From positions 9,940,608 through 10,004,607 of the forward strand of contig JAKSZT010054565.1 in assembly GCA_026826555.1 (NCBI GenBank): a DNA stretch of 64,000 nt, in the 5' to 3' direction. The position numbers and the translations under genes were made by a program. The DNA is from Tolypeutes matacus (Eukaryota > Chordata > Mammalia > Cingulata > Chlamyphoridae). Below, in pieces: positions 1-10,219 of this stretch (positions within the stretch are counted from its first letter, which is position 1; each line of letters opens with the position of its first letter). The notes beneath the pieces are model-generated. The model saw only the letters and a list, made by a program, of their open reading frames with translations, was not told the DNA's origin and did no database searches.

Positions 1-794
1 CCGCGATGTAAACAACTCTCTGCTCTAAACCACAGCAGCCCCTAGTGGCAGCAAACTGGAACGACCAGGGCGGCAAGAGACCCCAACGGAAGGGCTTTTG
101 AGTTTAGACTGTTCCAAATATGCCTTCGGAGGCACCAACTCCCACCCACTCTCCTACCACTGCCCTGCTTCCCGCTCATTTTCCTTGATCTAAACGTTGA
201 TTTCTTAGAGGCTTAGGTTAGCCTGTTGGTTTTTCAACACATACAAATGCACACAGACGTAGGCTCACACTGACACTGTGTGGGATGTGCTGAGGCTTCC
301 TGGGCCAAGGAGCCTTTGATGTGGGCGGGGGCGCTAGTAGGAGAGAGGTGAGGAGAGAAGAGTGACTCTCAGCAAAGACCAGTGCTAATGAAATCGGGTC
401 CCTGCTCCAATTTGATTTGGAACCAAAATAATCAGCTGTCAAAAAGCGAGGGGTGGGCAGACCAGGCCTCATCCAGGAGCACAGATGCTCTGCTTTTACC
501 CTCAAACCCTCACAAGCAGCTGCCACCAGTCCAGGTGAGAAAAACAAAACAGCATCCTTGAGAGAGAGTCCTTTATTTAGCAGTAAAATGTATCCTCTTT
601 TCCCAGGAATGACTTAAAACCCAAAAACTTCCCACTTGAATGATGGCTTAAACATCTTTTCTTAAAGAAAAACCTACATGCAAAAGCTTATTTGGACCAA
701 CCTCCCAAGGGGTCCTTGAATAACTAACTCCTGGTAATGATTTATGCAAAAACTATTTTCCCTTAAAGGGAATTTAAATAGTCAAATCCCTCAG

Positions 795-1319
795 TGTGGC
801 AGTTGGGCAGTTTGATGTAATTATGAATTCCAAAAATATAATTGGATCATGCTTGTAAAGTGATCTGTTAATCTGGGCATGATTAAGTTATGATTAGTGC
901 GTTGACTGGGCCACGTCAGTAGGGCGTTGAGCCCCACCCCTTGGTGGGTGGGGAATTGAATATAAAAGGCAAGGCAAGAACAGAGTTGAAGCCATTTTTG
1001 AGAAGCAGTTTTGATGTTGGAAAGAAGGCCCCAGGAGAAGAGAAGCGAGCTGATCGTCTACGGCTGACCTTGTGGAGAAAACAGGAGCTAAGTCCGGAGA
1101 GAAACACAGCCCCAGGAAGAGAGGAACCCCAGAAGCCTGAACCCTGGCAAACGCCGGCAGCTGTCTTGCTCTATCATGTGGCAATGGACTGTGGTGAGAG
1201 AAGAAACTTAACGCTTTATGGCCTGGTATCTGTGGACTTCTACCCCGAATAAACACCCTTTACGAAGACCAACCCATTTTTGGTATTTCACATTAGCACC
1301 CCTTTGGCTGACTAATACA
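795..1319 (+). mobile_element. Solo endogenous-retrovirus LTR
   Basis: 525 bp bounded by TG...CA. It is flanked by CTCAG (790-794) on the left and CTCGG (1320-1324) on the right, a five-base near-match consistent with a target-site duplication carrying one mutation. TATAAAAG at 961 and AATAAA at 1248-1253 sit in the right order and spacing for U3-R-U5. No primer-binding site, gag or pol follows, so this looks like a recombined single LTR. Five-base duplications are typical of ERVL/MaLR-like elements, but the family is not identified. I associate related sequence with xenarthran genomes from memory. Confidence 0.75.
961..968 (+). promoter_or_regulatory. LTR TATA box
   Basis: TATAAAAG inside the solo LTR, about 285 bp before its AATAAA. 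It could drive transcription rightward into 1-2 kb. Present activity is unknown. Confidence 0.5.
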
Positions 1320-1561
1320 CTCGGCAATTCCCCTTTCCTGGAATCAAAAGACAGAAGCAAAGATCTCATTGGCCTACTTTGGAAGGGTTGGGAAAGGAAG
1401 TGATGGGAAGGGAGGTGAAACCAGATTTGGGAAGGCTTACTAAGTGCTCACTTGGTTCTCACCTGTAGACTCACACAGCAAAAACCAGCAGGTAAAGAAT
1501 TCCTCCAGGACAGAGTTGACATTTGGAGGGAGTGAACTGTAACTCTTGATCTTGACTTTAA

Positions 1562-1885
1562 TTGCCTACAAATGTTTTGGTTGATTCAAATATAACTAAA
1601 ACTGAGTTGGGTGATTTTAACATCAATTACTATACTTCAATGAAGTTAGCAGAAGGGGAATTTAAACCTAAAAAAGAAGACAACATTTTACTTCTTGCTT
1701 TAAATCACCAAAGCACATACAGTGTAATTCCCCCAGGACTTATTACAAAGACTGAGAAGATGTTAAATCCACTGGGAAAAGCTCTGGGTTTCGGAGAGAA
1801 ATATGGGTTAATAGATAAGGGGCCAGCAGATCCTGTTAGCAGTGTGCGATATTGGATTTTGTATAAAGTACCTCTCAGCGTTTGA
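1562..1885 (+). pseudogene. Unidentified 107-codon open frame, possible retrocopy fragment
   Basis: Stop-to-stop open frame that begins without an ATG (TAA lies just upstream, at 1559-1561) and ends at a TGA. The translation has a natural-looking composition, for example TELGDFNINYYTSMKLAEGE and GLITKTEKMLNPLGKALGFG, with balanced charged residues and no repeats, in AT-rich DNA. I do not recognise the family. It starts about 240 bp after the LTR but has no retroviral motif that I can see. It may be a fragment of an old processed gene copy, a remnant of a transposon ORF, or chance. No poly(A) tail or introns define its ends. Confidence 0.3.
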
Positions 1886-2583
1886 AGAATGGATGTCAGA
1901 AGGAAGAGTCAGGCACCTGGACACTCAGGAGTTAACTTCCAAGCCAAGGAGAGAAGGAGATGGTCCCAAGAGACCTAGGCATTTAAGGAGACTGAGCCTA
2001 CTCCCTCCATAGCCTGCTCTTCCTCTTCTATCAACTTGAATTAAAAAGGGACCATCTCCCTTCTGACCTTCGATTGCTGAGCATTGCTCCACCTAAGTTT
2101 CAAAATGTAGGACACGACACATTAGCTGCTTCCACTTTCTCACCCACCTTCAGCAGATCCTGGCTTCTACCCTGACCAGGTTTGCTCAGCTCACCAGTGC
2201 CATCTTGGTCAAATCCAGGAACCTCTTCTCAGGCTTCTCTTCAACTGATCTCCCTCTCTTTGAGCTGTCCCCCTCATGGGGATCCTGAGATGTGGCTTCT
2301 TCTTGAGTCTGCTCCACCCCTTTGTTCTTCCTCATGCCCTCCATTGATTCCTCAGGCCAATCGCCTTTCACTGTCAATGATTTCTATGGTCCTATATTAG
2401 GCATCCACCCTTTATACCAATCTAGCATCTACTTCCCTTTCCTGTATTGATTCCACAAATATTTTTTCTGTGCTGACCACGTACCAGCATTTTTCTATTA
2501 CTGGGGATACCGCAGTGAATATAACATGCACACACACACACACACAAAACCTGCTCTTGTGGAGCTTACATTCTAGTGCAAGG

Positions 2584-2800
2584 GTTGGCAAACTTTTTCT
2601 GTACAGGGCCAAATAGTAAAGATTTTAGGCTTTTCAGGCCATATGGTCTCTGTCTCAGCTACCTGACTCTGTGGTTGTAGCTCATAAACAGCCATAACCA
2701 ATATATAAACAAATGGGTGTGGCTGTGTTCCAATAAAATTTATTTACAAAAATAGGTTGTGGGAGGATTTGGCCTGTGGACTCCCATTCTAGTGCATTTA
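2584..2800 (+). repeat. hAT-Charlie-type MITE
   Basis: GGTTGGCAAACTTTTTCTGT at the start and GGCTGTGTTCCAATAAAATT later are hallmarks of a common old eutherian non-autonomous hAT element. I am unsure of the subfamily (MER58-like). A second copy occurs at 21243-21455. Confidence 0.7.
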
Positions 2801-2859
2801 CAGAACCTCCAATTCTCCTTCAGGCAGCCATCCCTACTCTACTCTTAGTCCATGTTGTC

Positions 2860-3280
2860 TGTATGCACTTGAGCCCACTCCTAAAGGTGGTCATGTGACC
2901 CAGGCTTAGACAGAGTTGCCATGAGCAGCTCAGGGGCGGTTACACTATCCAGTCAATCGATGACAATCAGCCCTGGTTCTTGGCTTCAACTATTGAGAAA
3001 GAGGTGCCCTGTATCAGCCTTCTTTACCACAACACAGGAAGAACATGCCTGAGAATGAAGCCATCCCAGGAGAAAGCAGAACAAAGGATCCTCGTGAAAT
3101 CTGTTTGAGCATCTGGATTCACCCATGCAACCATGCCTGAAGGCATAAGTTTATCATCCTCCTTTTAGTTTTCAAGTTCATAAACAGTAAGCAGTCCTCC
3201 CTCCTCCACTTTGTTTTTACTTAAGTCAGTTGAGTTGGACTTCTGTCACTTGTAACCAGAGTCCTGACAGATACAAAACT
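2860..3280 (+). repeat. Ancient interspersed repeat, class unresolved
   Basis: It contains GTCATGTGACCCAGGCTTAG and ends GAGTTGGACTTCTGTCACTT, a terminal pattern shared with 34965-35405. It is probably an old DNA transposon or LTR fragment. Confidence 0.45.
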
Positions 3281-3293
3281 CAAGCCCACTCTT

Positions 3294-3604
3294 TTATTTA
3301 CTTTATTTATCACCCCCCTTCCCCTGGATGGTTCAGTTGTTGTTTGTTTGCTCACCTTCTCCAGGAGGCACTGGGAACCGAACCCAAGACCTCTCACATG
3401 AGAGGTGGGTGCCCAACAGACTGAGCCACATCTGCTCTCTGTGGGCTATTGCGTCTGCTGGCTGCTTATTTTGGCAGGGTGGCATCTAGTTCTGTTGCAT
3501 CTGGAAGCAGCATCTACTCATCTTTTAGGAAGCACCGAACCTGAACCCAGGACCTCCCATGTGGTAGGCAGGCACCAAAGTGGTTGAGCCACATCTGCTT
3601 CCAC
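3294..3604 (-). mobile_element. Dimeric tRNA-derived SINE (DAS-like, Xenarthra)
   Basis: Two tRNA-like units in tandem, both on the minus strand. Each has GAGCCACATCTGCT on the plus strand (reverse of the 5' end AGCAGATGTGGCTC) and the pair ACCTCYCATG...GAACC typical of the tRNA arms and B box. The units lie at about 3360-3440 and 3525-3604. The low-end tail is A-rich on the minus strand. A 13-base flank, CAAGCCCACTCTT (3281-3293), matches CAAACTCACTCTT (3605-3617) at 11 of 13 positions, which fits a target-site duplication. Armadillo DAS SINEs are the family I know with this sequence. Confidence 0.8.
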
Positions 3605-3676
3605 CAAACTCACTCTTAATTTGATTTTTTTCTTTTTTCTTTTTTTTTTTTTTTTGTTTCTTCCAAACTCACTCTT
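3605..3676 (-). repeat. Poly(T) insertion flanked by a 14-bp direct repeat
   Basis: CCAAACTCACTCTT occurs perfectly at 3604-3617 and again at 3663-3676, enclosing about 45 bases that are mostly T. This is the footprint of a second retroposition event, reduced to little more than its A-tail on the minus strand. Confidence 0.6.
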
Positions 3677-3914
3677 GTACCTCCTTTCTTCTTACTCTAT
3701 ATGCTTTTTCTGGGCATTCATCCACCTCCACAAGTTCCTGCTGTTATCTCCATGTAGATGACCCTCACATCTTTATTTCTGGCCCTAACAATGTCCATAT
3801 TTCCATGTTTCCTAAAGCTTATTGGACATCTCTGCCAGAATATCTTGCAACCTGTCTAAAATTCAACTCATTACCTCCATCCCTCCCAACATCATCTCCT
3901 GTGTTTCATAATAA

Positions 3915-4110
3915 TGCCCTATAGTAGGCATCATGCATATATTATTTCTAGTCCTCCCAACTAACATACAAGGCGACATGATAAGTATCACTATATAGAT
4001 GAGGAAACTGAATCTCAAAGAGAGCTAAGTGTATTTAATTAGTGGCTTAGCCACAGTTTAACTTCAGACTAGCTTCCCAAAGCCTTGATCCTCTACTATA
4101 CCAGGCTGGC
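3915..4110 (-). repeat. MIR SINE, antisense
   Basis: CTCACAAC-type MIR pattern in reverse: genome text includes ATGAGGAAACTGAATCTCAA followed by TGGCTTAGCCACAG. Diverged copy with approximate limits. Confidence 0.5.
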
Positions 4111-4844
4111 TGCTTTCCTGTTTGGCTAATATACCAAAATCTATTCTGTTGCCCAAGCCAGGAACTCCAGTATCCTATTGGTCACTAGGGTCCATTGATT
4201 CTTCTTCCAGAACATCTCTTTTATCTTCCTCTCTTATATATACAGCTGCTATCAGTCAAAGCTCTCATTCCTGGGGTAACACAATAGCCTTCTAAATGTC
4301 CTCTCTTTCTCCAGGTCCTTCTTTTCCATCCCAGTCCATACTACATTTCATTACATTATATCCCCTCAATGAAGTCTCTGCATCTTGTTCCCCTCCTGCT
4401 CAGAAATCAATAGCTCATCCAATACCTACAGGATAAAAGCCAAACATCTTGTTTGGCAGTCCAGGCCATTTTCAATCCAGCTCCAACTTACAATAACAAG
4501 TTTAATCTGCTTTACTAGAACTATTGATACTGCCTCTGCTTGGAATTATCCAATGACTATCTTTAAGTCTGACGTTAGTACACCATTCTACCACGAAGCA
4601 CACCAATACTCTAACCTATTCTCATCTCCTGCTTTCTGAGCTTTTTTGCCCCTTCCACTTATCTAGTTATACATTACTTTGAAATATCTCTTGAGTTATT
4701 GTTTTATTTCATTCTTTAACACATGCACTATTATTTAACTCTGACTTTTTTCCCTAATTAGGTGGTAAGCACTTTGAGGTCAAGGGATATGATTTTTTTA
4801 CCTCCCCATATTTCCTAGCACATTTATTATTAGAGCTTTTTTCA

Positions 4845-4960
4845 GCTTTAGCTACACATCAGAGTCACCAGTGGAACTTTTAAAAGATCCCATGGCCAGA
4901 AGTTTAAAATTCCAGATGACTGTAATGTGCAAATATGATCAAGAACCAATCACAGATACA
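4845..4960 (+). repeat. MER5A-like hAT fragment
   Basis: Contains ACACATCAGAGTCACCAGTG and GACTGTAATGTGCAAATATG, resembling the MER5A consensus. Limits are approximate. Confidence 0.5.
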
Positions 4961-5085
4961 GATTGATGGGTATTTGATTGACTGACCTAAGTCCAGATGT
5001 GGACCCAAAGTCCATAATTAATCACTCCCATGGCTTATTTGGCTACCATATAAAAAGATGCCTAACCCAGCAGACTTAATAAATG

Positions 5086-5145
5086 TTGCTTGAGGGTGAA
5101 GATGATAATGTTGATGGTGACGATGATGATGGTGATGATAACAAC
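5086..5145 (+). repeat. Degenerate (GAT)n repeat
   Basis: Imperfect GATGATGGT triplets over about 55 bases. Confidence 0.7.
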
Positions 5146-5639
5146 CTGAAATAAATTTCCTCTTGTGTTTCTAGTCTCAGCACCAGACAACAGTTCCCCA
5201 ATAAGAAATCAGGCCAGCCACAGTTCATTATTTGCAAGTTCTTTTCTTCCATAATAGGTGCCTTGTGCCTTCTCAGTCACTCCATCTGGGGCTCTTTGCA
5301 AGACAATAGACTTCTATATCAGCGGAGCAGACTCACTGGGAATAACCCAGTTCTCCCTCATCCCCAAGGCCACAGTTTATTAAAAGCCTAGTTAATATGT
5401 CATTCTGAGGAACTTTTGGATACAGCTAAGTTCTCTTCTTAATGAGGTCTGGCTCCCAGGGAATGGGCAGGGTCACTGCCTTTGAGTCTATGGCCTAAAA
5501 TATTCTTGGAAGTAAAGGAATTTGCATCAATGGTTGTCGTCAAATGTTGAGGCATGTTTACTAATGAGGTCAGAGTTGTGGCCCCATCCCCACATGGGGT
5601 AATAAGTTTGGCTTCACTTTGTGATTGGGGTGCAGCTCT

Positions 5640-6010
5640 GCCTTAGTTTACCTGAGCTACTATCACAAATACCATAAACTGGTTTGGCTTAAATAATGAG
5701 AATGTATTGGATCATAGTTTGGAAGCTAGGAAATGTTCAAACTCAAAATATTGGCAATATTGGCAAGCCTTGCTTTCTCTTGGTTGCCAGCAATCCTTGG
5801 GGTTTCTGGTATCTTTGCTTTCTGATATCATGTAGTAATGTCCTCTCCTTTCTTCTAGCTTCTGTGACCTCCCCAGTCTTTTTATATGGCCTCTAGTAAT
5901 GTGGATTAAAACCCACTTTCCTTTAGTTAGACCACACCTTAACTAAAATAGCATCTCCAAGAGAGCTTATTTCAAATGGGTTCACACCAATATAAATACA
6001 GATTAAGAAA
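5640..6010 (+). repeat. Interspersed repeat of the family also at 21555 and 24445
   Basis: Shares the start TTACCTGAGCTACTATCACA with the common 'gctgctgtaacaaa...accacaaact' mammalian repeat, and later AAATGGGTTCACACC. Class uncertain. Confidence 0.5.
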
Positions 6011-6399
6011 ATATCTAAATTGGGGTATATAATTCATTTGCAAAGGCATCTTGCAAATGTCCTCAGAGGGCTCATATAGGTGGTAAGAGAGTGTGGAAGA
6101 TGGCTCCATCACACACTACTGGAATGGAGAGCGCATCTGTATCTGCAAAGCACCCTACAGTTACAGCTCAAGCATTCAGGATCCAAGGGCTATTCCTGCC
6201 ATTTTATGGCAGAGTTGATTTGGACTTATCTTAGTTAGAAGGCAAATGAGGTCTAATATGCAAAAGTGGGCATAATTTTTCAGCTTCCATTTAAAGACAG
6301 AAGAAGTAAGGACAGGTCTGAGCAGATCAGAAGCAGGAGGCCTTGGACAGTGTTTATTTTGGGGACCACGTGGAGACCACGTCAAGGGATTAGAGGAGT

Positions 6400-6485
6400 A
6401 TATAGTTAGAACCACAGGCTCTGGAGTCAGACTGCCCGTGTTCAAATTCCACTCTGACCTTGGCAATTGATTTCCACTTTCAGTT
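6400..6485 (+). repeat. MIR core fragment
   Basis: Contains CTGGAGTCAGACTGCCCGTG followed by TTCAAATTCCACTCTGACC, the tRNA-related end of MIR. Only about 85 bases are recognisable. Confidence 0.5.
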
Positions 6486-6489
6486 TCCG

Positions 6490-9400
6490 GTAGAAACTGA
6501 AGCCATGGATGAGACTGCCATAGCCAGAGACACTACAGTAAGCAGAGAAACTTGGGAAGAAATACCTTAGATTTTCCCCTCCCCTCATCCTACTCAAAGA
6601 ACAAGGGAGGCTGGGAAACCTGGCTTGCCATGACACCAAGAATAGAGAGGGCAAGAAATGGATCTGAGAGAAAACAGATAGTTGACTAGCACAGTCGCAT
6701 TCTCCACTTCCTGATGCACATGTCTTCCCTGGAGTCAGTGCAGAATTTTGTCTCTGGGTGAATTAAAGTATAAAAGAACATTTTTCCTCTGGGAAGCATC
6801 AGTAGGCACTGGATAAACTGAGTTAGAATGGTCCTAGAGCTACACAACATACCCATGGCTGTTCTGATGGGATAAAGAACAGGAAGGGAAATGCTGCTGG
6901 GATTTGGGAAATGAATTAGATTTGCTTTTTTCTTTCATTTTTTCCCTGGCAAGGGTTTCTCTTATTTTTACTGTTAATCTTAGATTTTCCTTTCATATTC
7001 TCCACACATCCTTGGAAGATTAATTTAAACCAAATATCTAGGTTCCCAAGGGGATAATCCATTTCTCTAACTGTTGGAATAAAGGCCAACTACTCTTTCT
7101 TATCAACAGAATAGCATAATTTTCTGAGTTAAGAGTCTAAAGAGTTTCCTGCCTCCTTGGCAATCTGGAGGTTTGGTGAGCTCAACACAGGCTGAGTTCC
7201 TTGTAGGATTTTTAACATGATGGTAAAAGAAGGGGGAAAAAAAGAGTATGACTTTTGTTATGCTAGATAAAAACTTTAGAATCTTGGGTCATTTCTTTCC
7301 TTTACTCTCCTCTCACTCTAATTCTGTGAAAACAGCAGGTTTCTCTTCAGCCAATGGACAAATATATATACAACAGGGGAGCAGATTCTGCTGGCGAGCA
7401 AATGAAGTATTTAGTTGATGCATAGAAGTGAATCTTTCATCTTTTGTTCAAAATTCAGAAGCTGGGGCATTCCAGTAAAAGCTGAAAGCTGAAAGACAGC
7501 CACTGCTAGAGATGCCAAGTAAGCAGAGACTGGGGGAGAAATACCCTGGCTTTCCCTCCTTCTGCCCCCTACTCCTCGAGGAAGAATTGAAATGAAGACT
7601 TTAAAATCACACAATCTCAGAGCCAGAAGGTCTGGCCTTCTATCAAATGCCCATACCCTTGGCGCCCCTCCTCTTCCCCACCCACAGAAAATGCTGATAG
7701 AACATGGCCAACTCTGGAAAATTCACTGTCCCACCATCCCATTCGTGGCTGGCCTCAATCATTACAGACTTCTTCCTTTCACAAAGCCAAATCTAGCCAC
7801 TGGCTTCCAAGAAGAGAAAGGCTCAGTCTGCTCTCCACCTTGACAGCACTTCATAGACTTTCAGCTATCTTAGTCTTCTCTTCTCCTGGCTAAAATTCCC
7901 CAAATCTGCTTATCACGTGGGTACCACAGTCAACTTTTGGTTTTATATGGCCATCTGCTAAATATCTAAACCAGGTTTACCCAAAATTTGTTCCAGTATA
8001 TTAACTGACAATCTTTAGGGGTGGGAGGGTTGGTTACATGACCAAGTAAGTTTTGAACATGCTGGGTTAATTAGCTGTGGTAGCCGCAGTCAGTGCCAGC
8101 CCATATCCGCTGGCCCTTCCCACTTCAGTGCATACCCGGCCCTATTTCCCCTACCAGCTCCTGCAGTTCTTTGCCTGAGGCATTTGCCTGGCCCTTGGAG
8201 TCCACTTTTCCTGTCCAAGGCAAGCTGGAAGTGTCAAGAAGTTAACCCTCCCTAAGAGCAACTCTCAACTAAAGACCAGCAGAAGTCCTTATATAACCAC
8301 CCCAACTCTCTAGCCCTGCTCTTTGGGTGACACAGGGGCTTCTACTCTACTTGGCCACCAAATTTTCCCAGCAAGATTAAGCTTCAGTTGACAATGGTAA
8401 CTGGCTTGATAACACCCCCTTTAATGTCTGCCTCCCCTTCCCTGCCTCACTTCCTCACTCCTGTCCCACATCTCCCAGGAAACAGGAATCTTTGTTTCAG
8501 TACATGCTTCTGGAAAAACTCAAACTGAGACATGGGCAAACTGGAACTGTAAATCTGCAAGCACAGGCTAGAGTAGGAGACCGATCTCAAATTTATTTGA
8601 CCACGTAACCCTTTTCTTACAGTTTGTCTTGAGGGACTAGGGTTCTGGAGAACACCCTTTGGGAATCATTGGCTAATCCCTAGGGAAGACACAGAGTTGT
8701 TGAGAGGGGAACATCAGGGATGCAACAGATGATTGGGGTGAGAGGCAGGAAGGATGTCTACTCTGGGATATTCAACCACCTAGAAATATCAGGAGCTGGG
8801 AGTCTTTAGGGGGCAGAGTCCTCTCAAAGGCAGAGTCTTCTGGCAAGTGGCTGACAAGAGTGTTTAGCAGGCTCATCTGCTGTCACAGGGCCTGCTTGGA
8901 ATTCCGGTTCTCACTCTTCAAGTGCAGTGTGTAGATTAGGGTAGTTCCTAGGGGATTCACACTTCATACACAAAAATTGTATTTTTGCTGCCTGTGAGGG
9001 AACTAACCTTCCTGCTCTGCTTCTAACTGTGAGAAAAAGGTGCTAATCCCCTCGAGCTGGCTGACCAAGAGGCAGAGTCACCCCAGGATTGGGCAATGAT
9101 GTGAGGAAATTCAACATTTGAGATGAATTGGAAATGGCTTGGGGACTTTTTTGAAAAGCTTAGCTTGAGCAGGATTGATTCCAGGACTGAGAAGTGCTCA
9201 AGCAACATGGTGCCTGCAGTGTTATACACTGGGATCATTTTACAGTTGGAAAATGTAAAGTATGCCTACCATCACAGCACATCCTTTAATAAAGTTGGTA
9301 GAGAATGTCAAATCATTGAGGAGGGAAACCAACCATGAAATGATGCTCAAACCTACGTTTGTAATCCAGACCACCACAGAGGCACAGGGAGATGCCCTCT

Positions 9401-10200
9401 ACATTTTGGCATGGACTAGAGACTTTCTTTTTCCACTTAAAGGACATGGAATACTCTCTCTGGAACAGCCCACCCCACAGTCCCAGGAAAGGTCTGTGGT
9501 GTTCCATAGCAGACTCGGGGAAAGCTGTCTATACCTATATACTCAGAAGCTTAAGCCTCCATTAGCATTTGCTTCACATTCAGCATTTGGTGGTTTGTTA
9601 CATATGTGATGGGATAAAATATTTAAAATATGGATGCTCCCAGCTTTTCCCTGACCCCCCTACCCACTAATGAGCATTCTGGCTTGCCTACTCTGTGCCC
9701 TCCGAGAAGGGCACAGCTTGGCATAACAGCTTTCTAGAATTGACAACAGAGGATCTTGAGAAAGGAGGAGGAAGGGAAATACATGAGACTTAAGGGAGAA
9801 GAGTTTGGAGCATGAAGCTTTTCAGGGTGGCTTGGGAAAAAAAGAAATTCAGAGCTGCTGCTACTGTGTGTGAGCAAAGTGGATGGGAGAAAAAAAGAAG
9901 AATTGTTAAGAGCACTGAGGTCTATGTATGCCTTCCTTGGTGTTTGAAAAATAGAGGTCAAAGGCAAGAGTGCTTTGAAATTACTTTTGAATGCTGGACT
10001 GGGTTTTCAACTTCAAAACCACTTCAGAACTGAGCTTTGTGGGTCATGACTTAAAGCACTATAGAGATGTACATCCAGACCATGAGCCTTGAAACAAATC
10101 CACCCACCTACGAAAAGTGTGACTGACAACCACTAAGATAGTTTTGGGACCTCCAGCCCATTTCACAGCAAACCATCTTGGTTCTTCTCTTTCCTCCCAA
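6490..10200. other. Gene-free intergenic stretch
   Basis: No coding region or RNA gene recognised. The open frames here are short and lack family features. Homopurine or CT-rich stretches are present, but no clear repeat. Confidence 0.5.
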
Positions 10201-10219
10201 TCTTGTTCTTCACTCCAAT

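Noticed and set aside
3300..3600. Tandem tRNA-like units considered as tRNA genes or a CRISPR-like array
   Set aside because: They are two halves of a dimeric SINE with target-site duplication; there are only two units and no spacer pattern.
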